DNA from: Rugalucina vietnamica
Taxonomy: Eukaryota; Mollusca; Bivalvia; Lucinida; Lucinidae
DNA: 64,000 nt
Assembly (NCBI GenBank): GCA_964017185.1
Contig: OZ024873.1
Location: 46,672,760 to 46,736,759 of the forward strand
Direction of reading: 5' to 3'
The position numbers were made by a program, and so were the translations under genes. The notes below the pieces were generated by a model. The model was given only the letters and a program-made list of their open reading frames with translations, had not been told where the DNA came from and did no database searches. Positions 12,501 to 21,500 of this stretch are shown piece after piece. Every line of letters starts with the position of its first letter. The stretch's first letter is position 1.

Positions 12501-15500
12501 AACTCACTCTCAGTGAAATACAAGGTAAAGTATAAGATGGTCTTACTTTTACTTTTGGAAAATGAAACAGGAAAAAATCTAGAGAGTTCTCACCAAAACT
12601 TACTATTAGAGAAATACAAGGTATAACTTTCTTGTAATAGAGGTGCTAAAGAGTATGTGTTCAATATCTTAGCTTTTTAGAAGTTTTTGTAAATTGGTAA
12701 ATAAAACCCAAAACTTTTAAATTATTCTCTTTTGTCTATTCATAGGACTGGCTGGGCTCAGGCATTAAAGACAGTTTTTTTACATTTAGTAATGCATTGT
12801 TTCTTACTCATATTCCAGATCGCCATCCAAAGTTACAGCCTGTAAATCTTCCAGTAGTCTCTGCTAGTATTGCAGACCCCACCGGTGAACGTCTTCCACC
12901 TGTCAAGTCCCCGCTGTGTCAGTCTCCTGATCTGGAATCACTGGAATTTGCCACTGCTGATTTCTACATAGATGAATCAATGCCTTCTTCTATAGAATCC
13001 CCTCCTAAAACTGCAGGCAGTACGACTGAAGATAAAAGTATTTCAAGTGTTAGTGATAAAGTTATTGAACCAGAAAAGGTGAAAACAGAAGACTATGAAA
13101 GTGAACTGAAGGAATGTAAGAAAAAATTGAATGAGGTTGAAAATGGAACTAAGTCTTTGCAGAAAATGTTACTTCAAACAGTACCAGAGTTGAAGGGTTT
13201 GACATCAAAACTGAAAACAGAGCAGTCTGAAATGTCTAATTCATTTACTTGTGATATGGTAAAACTGAAGGAAACCTGTGAAACTGTGATAAAAGACTTC
13301 TTTTCATGTACGGAGAATTCAAATAAATCTGATTTAGAAAAACTACAGTCAGAAAAGGATGAATTAGAAATGATGTTGAAAGATGAAATTGAAGCAGAAC
13401 AAGCAAAATGTGCTGAACTTAGGAATGAGTTGGAAGTAGCAAAGAAAGAGAGAATCGGTACTGAAGAAAGTTTGAAGGACAAGTTAGAAAAATCACAGCA
13501 AGAACAAAAAGAGTTGACTGAAAAACATGATAGAGAGGTGAAAGAGTTAATACAGAAACATGAACTAGAAATGGAGGTAGAAATTGATAAACTCAGTGCT
13601 GAGTTACGTGATAAACATGCAGGATTAGAAAAAGAGTTGGAGAGAAGTGTTGTTACTGTGCAAGATAAAGATACTGCAATTGAAAATTTGAAGAAAGACA
13701 AAGTTAAGACTGAAGAAACATTAATGGAAAAGTTTCAAATGGAAAAGGAGAAAATCTGTGATATTTTATCTAAAGAACATGAGGAAAAGTTAAACCAGGC
13801 CTTGAAATCGCAAGCTGAAAAATTGGAACAAGAAAAGAATGCCTTAAAAGATGAGTTAAAGAAAATGCATGAAAGTGATACTCAAAAGAAACTTGAAGAA
13901 TTAAGACAAAGTTTAATGGTTGAAAAGCAGTATGAAATTGATCTTACACAGAGCACAATGACTCTTGAACATAATAAACTAACAGAGGAACTCAGAAATA
14001 AAGCAATACAGGAAAAGACTACAGAGCTGGAAATAATAAAATCAGAGTTAGAAATAAAGTTCCAGGAGGATTTAGCAAAATTTAGTTTAGAATTCAATAA
14101 AGAGAAGGAAATCTTAGTTGCTGAATTGAGTTCATATAAAGATAAGATGTTTAGTGTTTGTAGTGCACAGACAGATTTTAGTGAAACAAGCTGTGATACT
14201 CAGATAGGACAGAGTTTGTTGTTAGACTATATCTCTACCACGTCAATGCAAACAGATGTGATAAAACAATTAGATGTTTCAAATCAGACTGAAACTTCTG
14301 AACAGTCAAGCTTTGAAGTTCAGACTGATGTACCATATCCCATTCCTTCACCGGTTTCAGAAATTTGCATTCAGACTGAAAAACTGAATTTAGATATAGA
14401 CTCTGTACATTTTAGTTCTCAAACTGATATGGTAACTGTTGAACAGACTTGTACACAAACTGAAAGTCAATCTCTAGCACAGACTGAAAAAGAAAGAGTG
14501 GACCATTCTAGTTCTCAGACTGATTCTGTGACTCATGGCCAAAGTTCAACACAAACAGAGGAAAAAATAGGTGATCAGTCTGGAATACTGACTGGTTCCA
14601 TGATTCAGGGCTCAGATACTGGTGAAAATGAATCTTGTGCAGCCAAATCAGACTCTGTAGATGGGAACAAGACTGGGTCCACCACAACAGATGTTCAAAC
14701 AGATGATAGTGAAAAATTTACTTCTATGCAAGATTATGAAAAGGTAAAAATGATAAAAAATAATCTCCATGTTTTTAAGTTTGAAGAAAAAGATAATAAT
14801 AATCAGATTGTGTCATACCAATGTTGCATGTGGGTTTGTTTTTATATTTGTTAGGTATGTTTCTCTTAATACTTGGATGACATGTAAGGAAGTGAGAGGA
14901 AGTGGTGTTTGCTACATAACCAAGTAATGTCCAGCCCTATGCTCAAGTTGAGGGAATAATATGTGGCATATTTTTTACCATATCATTTTACCCTAATGTA
15001 GCATCTGCTTCGAAGATTTTGCTGATTAATATCTCGGATATTTTGGTGAAATGTTTAAAACTTACTCTTGTTTGCAGACTTTTCTGTCGGAAAATTGTAT
15101 CTAAATATCACGTCAAAGCTCATAACCAAAAATACTGTGTGGTTTTGGGTGCCTAGCTTTCCCTTCTTCATGTGCTTTATAAAGTTATTGATCTGTTTTC
15201 CATTTAAAGTGCTAGGCAGAAAAATAGTCAACAAACAATCCCACAACTTTTGCCATGCAATGGAAACCACAAGTATGTTTGTATTTTGTTTTGGCCCAAG
15301 GCTTTTCCCACTGCATGATATGCATGTGCCATTTGAGCTGCGACACGAGAAAACCTGACTTCAGGGCTTCTTACGAAGTCCTGCACAAACCAGCTTGTAC
15401 AGTCACGGAAGAAGGATTGGAGCTTGAAATTTCAAATATAAGTAGGAGAGGAACTGCACTATCCATGTAGCGAAAACAAAGATTCTGAACAGCTGTGTAC

Positions 15501-18500
15501 TGCACCTTTGTTTTCGCATACGCAAAAACTCGCATACGCAAAAACCCAGTTTTCTCATAATGTGGCTCATTTTACCCAGGTGATAGCTGATTTAGAGATG
15601 AAACACAGGCAAGAAATGAGTGATTTGATAGCAAAGTTAGAAAAAGAAAAGGAGGATTCCTTACAGCTTAGATCTAGTCTTACCTCATTGGCTGGAGACA
15701 AACAGGTGAATATGAGTTTTAAATGTTTATTAAACCTATATTTGACGAATGTTTTTTCCCCATCATTATCATTTGGGTGCCATCATTATCATTTGGGTGA
15801 GTCCACTTTAGTTCTTTGGGGCATCAGGTGTGATTTTTAAATTTTATTCAATTTTCGATGAAAATTCTCTGAGCAAACAGAATAGCCCCGGATGGGACGC
15901 CTTGTTCTGCGGCGTCACATCTGGGGCTATTCTGTTTGCCTGTGTCCCATAAAAGGAACGCCAGGCTAAAATGAGTTAAGGAGAAAAACTTGTGTAAGAA
16001 GTCTGTGACTTGGTTAGACACTAACAAAGAAAAATATTAGAGTCTGTAAGCAGTTACTGAAGGCGAAATATATATCACGTCGTGTACAAAGACAACTTTA
16101 TGAGCAACCAAGTCGAAAAAAAAAGAAAATAAAAAAATAATATGATAAAAAGGTTGATCACCAAAACCTGTCAGTATTGTATTCTTGACTTTATATGTTT
16201 ATTTATTTTTGGGATGAAGGTGGCTCACTGCTAGGATCTAGAGGAGCTTTGTGTCTTGCATCACTTTTAGCTTTTCATAGTACAAGAAGTGGCTTGACTG
16301 AAAAAAATGTTGATTAACATTAAGCATAAAGCTCATTCAAAAGTAAAACATTATTTGAGCCACGACGCAAGAAAACTGGTCTTCGGGGTTTCCGAACAGG
16401 TCTGACACAAACTGACCTGTACAGTCACAGAAGCAGGCTAGAAGCTTGAAATTTCGGATTTAAGTTGAGAAATTATACTATCTGTGTAGCGATCAGCTTC
16501 GCAGTTACTTCGAAGCTTGCCTTTGTTTTCGCATATGCAAATTGTTTATTTTCTCATGTGAAGGCTCAAACATTTTGCAGGTAAAATTCAATGAAGCTGT
16601 GAGCCGAGCTGTGGGGGCCAAGGAGAGAGTGATTGAAGAACTGAGAAACAAGGAGAGAGAGATGGAAGAAGAGCTTAGAACAAATAAAGGTACCAATGCT
16701 GGATTGATAAGTTTTATATGTAAGGCAAGCACAGTGACATAGTGCAGAGCGTCCCAACTCTGAAGGGGCTGGGAGTTTAAATCATCCCTATTGTGGTGTA
16801 GTTAGTTGGCTTTTCTCCTTAAAATAAGTACAAAGACTCCTTACAAATTCACCATAATAGCACATACAGACTTCAGACAATTCTTGTTTAAAAAAAGATG
16901 TATCATCAAGCAAGAACCTGATATGTATGTATTTCTGTTCATTATGGAGCCCCTCTTCCATTGCATAGAACAAAATAGGTTGAAATTGTAGAATGTTTTA
17001 ATAAGTAACATAAGCAGCAGTCCAAAAATTATGAACTGTACATTACTGTATATTTCATTTCAGAAATATTAGACAAGCTGCGAGAGGAGAAATCCAAAGC
17101 TGAAGATGTGAAGGAACGGGCCCTATCTCTGCTTCAAGACAAAGAAAGGGAGTTCAGCGCGAATCAGCGGCGATGGGAGAGTGATCTCCTCCTGAGTGAG
17201 CAGCAACTGGAGCAGTATAAAGAGCAGTTACAGATCATGTCAGCCTCAGCATCACCGTCAGTGGTTCAGATTGTGTATGTTTTTCTTTTGTGAGCTTTTG
17301 TGAAACTTAAAAGAATGAATCTTTGCCAAATGTGAGGATGTATTATTAAACTGATTTTGTTCAATGAGAACAAAATTGAGAATCATTGAGAATCATTCTT
17401 ATAACATGGCATTGTGCCATGTTCATTCTTGTTATATGACCAATAAAATCAGTGCTGGTACAGTCCTTCAATATAAATACCAATATGCATGTGTTTGTAG
17501 TCCAAAACACATAGGAGGGAGCGTGGTGGCATAGTGGTAGAGCGTCAAACTCCGAATCGAGAGGTCCTGGGTTTGATCCCCACAGGCGTCATCGTATTGT
17601 GTCCTTGAGCAAGACACATTAACTCCCTACTGTACTGGTTAAACCCAGGAAGTGTTGGCTGCGTCCTGACATGACTGAAAAATTGTTGACTGGGACGTTA
17701 AGCCTCAACACAAACAAACAAACAAAAATAAACACATACGCGGAACGGTAAACATTGCACACTCAGATTAGTAATCTCATTTATACTCATTGTGCAGCTC
17801 TTCATATCCAAAGACATACGACAGACCAGTGTAATTGTTAAATTCATACTTCAATGGGAGAAAAAATATTCATTTTAGTTTGATACAATATTTCAGTGAC
17901 CCAGATGAACCCAGCTTACATCAGAAAATCAAAGATTTGGAAGATGTAAGTACACTTCAGACCCGTTATAACGTGCTGGTTGGGGTCCACAAGTCACATG
18001 CGCGTTATAAGTGAGTCGCGTTATACAAATCTACCGAGTCGGACCAGGCTGGTCGCAGTTTCTGTAGATTTTGTGGGTGGGGAAAAGCGCCTGTACGGCA
18101 TGTTTATTGGCTTAACCGAGCAAATTGGTGGTTTTTCGCGGAGTCCTTTTAAAATGGAATAAACAAAAGTTAAACCTTCCGTGTTCCGACACTTTAATCC
18201 GTTAAAAACGATCTACAACGATAAAATTTGTTTATTTACAACGTATGATTGAATGTGAAAAGCGTCCATGACACTGCGCTTATGTTCCTGTTGTTGTTGT
18301 ATCATATAGAGTTCCGCCTTTGACTTATTGGCGCACCCGGATATTTAATGCGGACAAGTTTTTGCTGATACCATATTAATGATTATTTTAATTCGCCGTT
18401 CTTGATCGAGAAAGTAGAAATGCATTTTCTGATCGGATAAAAATATACAATGCTTAGACAATCTTTGGTTTGCGTCGTCGTCGAAAATGAGCAACATTGC

Positions 18501-21500
18501 GTAACAGGTGTCATCAATAGCCTACAGCAACCTGTGTTTACTGTCTCATTACGGTCTATCGATAATCCCCTAGCACGTTTGGCTTATTTTCGCAACTTTT
18601 ATTGCTAACATTAAGAAATCAATGTGTCATTCACGCATCGCGAGCGGTGGATTGTGTCAGTCTAAAAATTACTGAAATGGCAATTATCACTAGTGAATAT
18701 ACACGCAGCCGACACGGTTCGTAAGCACATTATGCTTTCTATTAGAAAACGCGATCTTTCAGTTTTAAATGTGCAAAAGATAATTTACATTGATTGTTCT
18801 TATTGTACCATAAAGAGATGCAAAAATGATGAAAAATACAATGTTGAAATGCAACAATTGAATGAAGCTGTACAAGACAAAGAAGTTAAAATCACAAAAC
18901 AGAGCGAAATTGATAGCTGAATCTTACTCAAGTTAGCCTGTCAGCTAAAGCTTAAAATACCTTCAAAGTTTACATGACATCTCCATGTAACATGTTTTAT
19001 TCCATGATTAGTGTACAGTATGCTATATTGCCATCTTTGTCCCATCATAATTTCCATTTTTAACAGACTGTGAGATTAAAAGATGAAGAAATAGTAAGAA
19101 TGGAGCAGAAATTGGTATGTGGTGCTTTCATTACAGATTAAAGGAAATATGAGCCACCGCATGAGAAAACCAACAATATGCCAAGGCAAAAACAAAGGCT
19201 TAGATCAGCAGCTGATCAGCACCTTTGTTTTCACTACACAGATAGTGGAATCCCTCTTCTTCTTAAATCCAAAATTTCAAGCGTCTAGCCTGCTTCTGTG
19301 TCGGTCCAGATCGGTTTGTGTTGGACTGGGTTTTCTCATGCAAAGGCTCATATAATATATAGAGCATCTTACATGAGTGCTCATTTCATATGAAATACTG
19401 CATATAAAATGACCATGTGTAAGATTCGTTTTATCATACAACTTAAAATAGGATTTTTTTTTTGCCTTCAAAGTGGACATATTTTCAAAGAAACTACATT
19501 GTTGTTATGGACGTCGTCCGTAACGTTTAGGTATACATGAATACATGTGTTAATACGTGTGGTCACAACACTTTACTACATGAAGTTATGCACTGGAAAA
19601 CTGTGTTGACATATGATAGAGGTATAAAGGCTGTTATTTGTTTCCATGCTCATTTGGTTTGTCAGAGATGGTACTTTTTTAAGTGTCTGTGCATGGTTAT
19701 GACGGGATAAGTTCCTAGAAAATTATATTGAGATCATTTATATTATGTTCTAGAAAATCTCTCATTTTGTCAATGTTATTTTAGATGGAGTATTCCATGA
19801 CTGCCAGTACAAGATCTCTGGTCCAAGATAAAGTCTCTATTATGAGGTAGCATAAAGTTTGCTCATCCAAATTAACAGCCCTAATCTTTTTTAATGCACC
19901 AGTCATTTGTAAACACTGCCCCCCGCCTCCATCACCACCACCTACGGGGAAGGTTGGGGGATAGCCGGGCTAAAGTGCGGGGCAATTACTTTTTAAGTGT
20001 CCCCCCAGTGCAGGGAAAATGACGGGGTTTTGACATTAGGATCCTTACCCGAGGGAGATTTTCTATTGCGAAGGGAGGAGCAAAGAGCAAAGTTTTGACC
20101 TCCAGTTTGCCCCCAAGGGTGGGGCTCCTAGCAGGGCACTGAAAGCTGAAAATCATAATCCCCACCTTTCCCCGTAGGTGGGGGAGCAGTGGTTACAAAT
20201 GACTGGTGCATAAGTTCAACCAGTGGCCAAAGTCAAAATGAAATTGTATTGGCAAACAATGAATAAGCCTATAACTTGCTCATGAAGGAGAATATTTGCT
20301 AAGAAAAAACATTCTTTTGAATTTTTCGATTTTAGTTTGAAAAATGTTGAAAATTTGACAGCAAAAAAAAGTTTTGGAGCCAAAATGAGATTTTGCATTG
20401 AGGAGGGAGATAATCCTATTCCTTTAAAATTCATAGTATTTGAACATTCTGGCTTCATCATTTTATGACAACTAACATAGTGCTGAATTTTGCCAAGAAA
20501 ATATTTCACCTGCACACAGTTACAAAACATCTGCAAAATACTGTTATCAGATGCTAGCTAACACACAATGTTTCATAAAATGTTGTTCAATTAGTATATC
20601 CTGCCATACCTTACAGTTGTCATGTGGGAGACTTAGTTCTACTGTGCCTTGATGAGAGACTGGACCATTATGTTGTGTTTACTGTCGGAACGACCCTCCA
20701 TTTCCTACACACAGACTGCCTAACTTCTCTGGGACTCAAACCGAGTAAGTACTGCACAAATCCTACATTTAGACTGGACCATTATGTTGTGTTTACTGTT
20801 GGAACGACCCTCCATTTCCTACACACAGACTGCCTTACTTCCCTGGGACTCAAACCTAGTATGTGCTAATAACGATTCTAAATTTTGCAAGCTGCCAAGC
20901 ATGTTCAGGAGTTTACATTCTTGATTATAAGATCTAGTCTGACATGCAAAAATTTGTCTTAATGCAAAAAATTAATGAAAATTTAGCAAAACGTTTAAAA
21001 GTTTTAAGGTGCTCATTGGTCTAGCAGTCGAGCTTGGGACTCTGAATTGTGAGTTCCTAACTTCCTGGATCAAGCCTTGTTGGGGGTACTGTGTTGTGTC
21101 CTTGAGCAGGACTATAAGAATCTTATATGGGGTTCTGTTCTAGATGGAAGTTTCCAACCCAAGGGATGACCGTGCTGAGCGGAACCGAGGCTCCGCCGAG
21201 GTTCCGCTCAGCACGGTCATCCCGAGGGTTGGAAACTTCCATCTAGAACAGAACACCATATTAGATTCTTTTTCTTGCACAACAACCCCCAAAATCTGGT
21301 TTATTTCAAGGTTTTGCATGTTTTTTTAGCCTGGGTGAGAACACCTGGGTGAGATGCAATTTTATCACCCAGGCAAAAAGTGTGGCAATTTCTGTCTGGT
21401 GTGCAAGAAACATTTTTCCCTAAGTAACAGGAAGTGGTGGCTTCATAGAAAAATGACTGAAAAATTTTTGATTGTCTTAGTTCAAATAAATAAAACTTAA

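Noticed and set aside
13174-13701. 175-aa minus-strand ORF, Ser/Phe/Cys-rich
   Set aside because: It is the antisense shadow of the Glu/Lys-rich RB1CC1 coiled coil. It has no domain and the + frame is clearly the conserved one.
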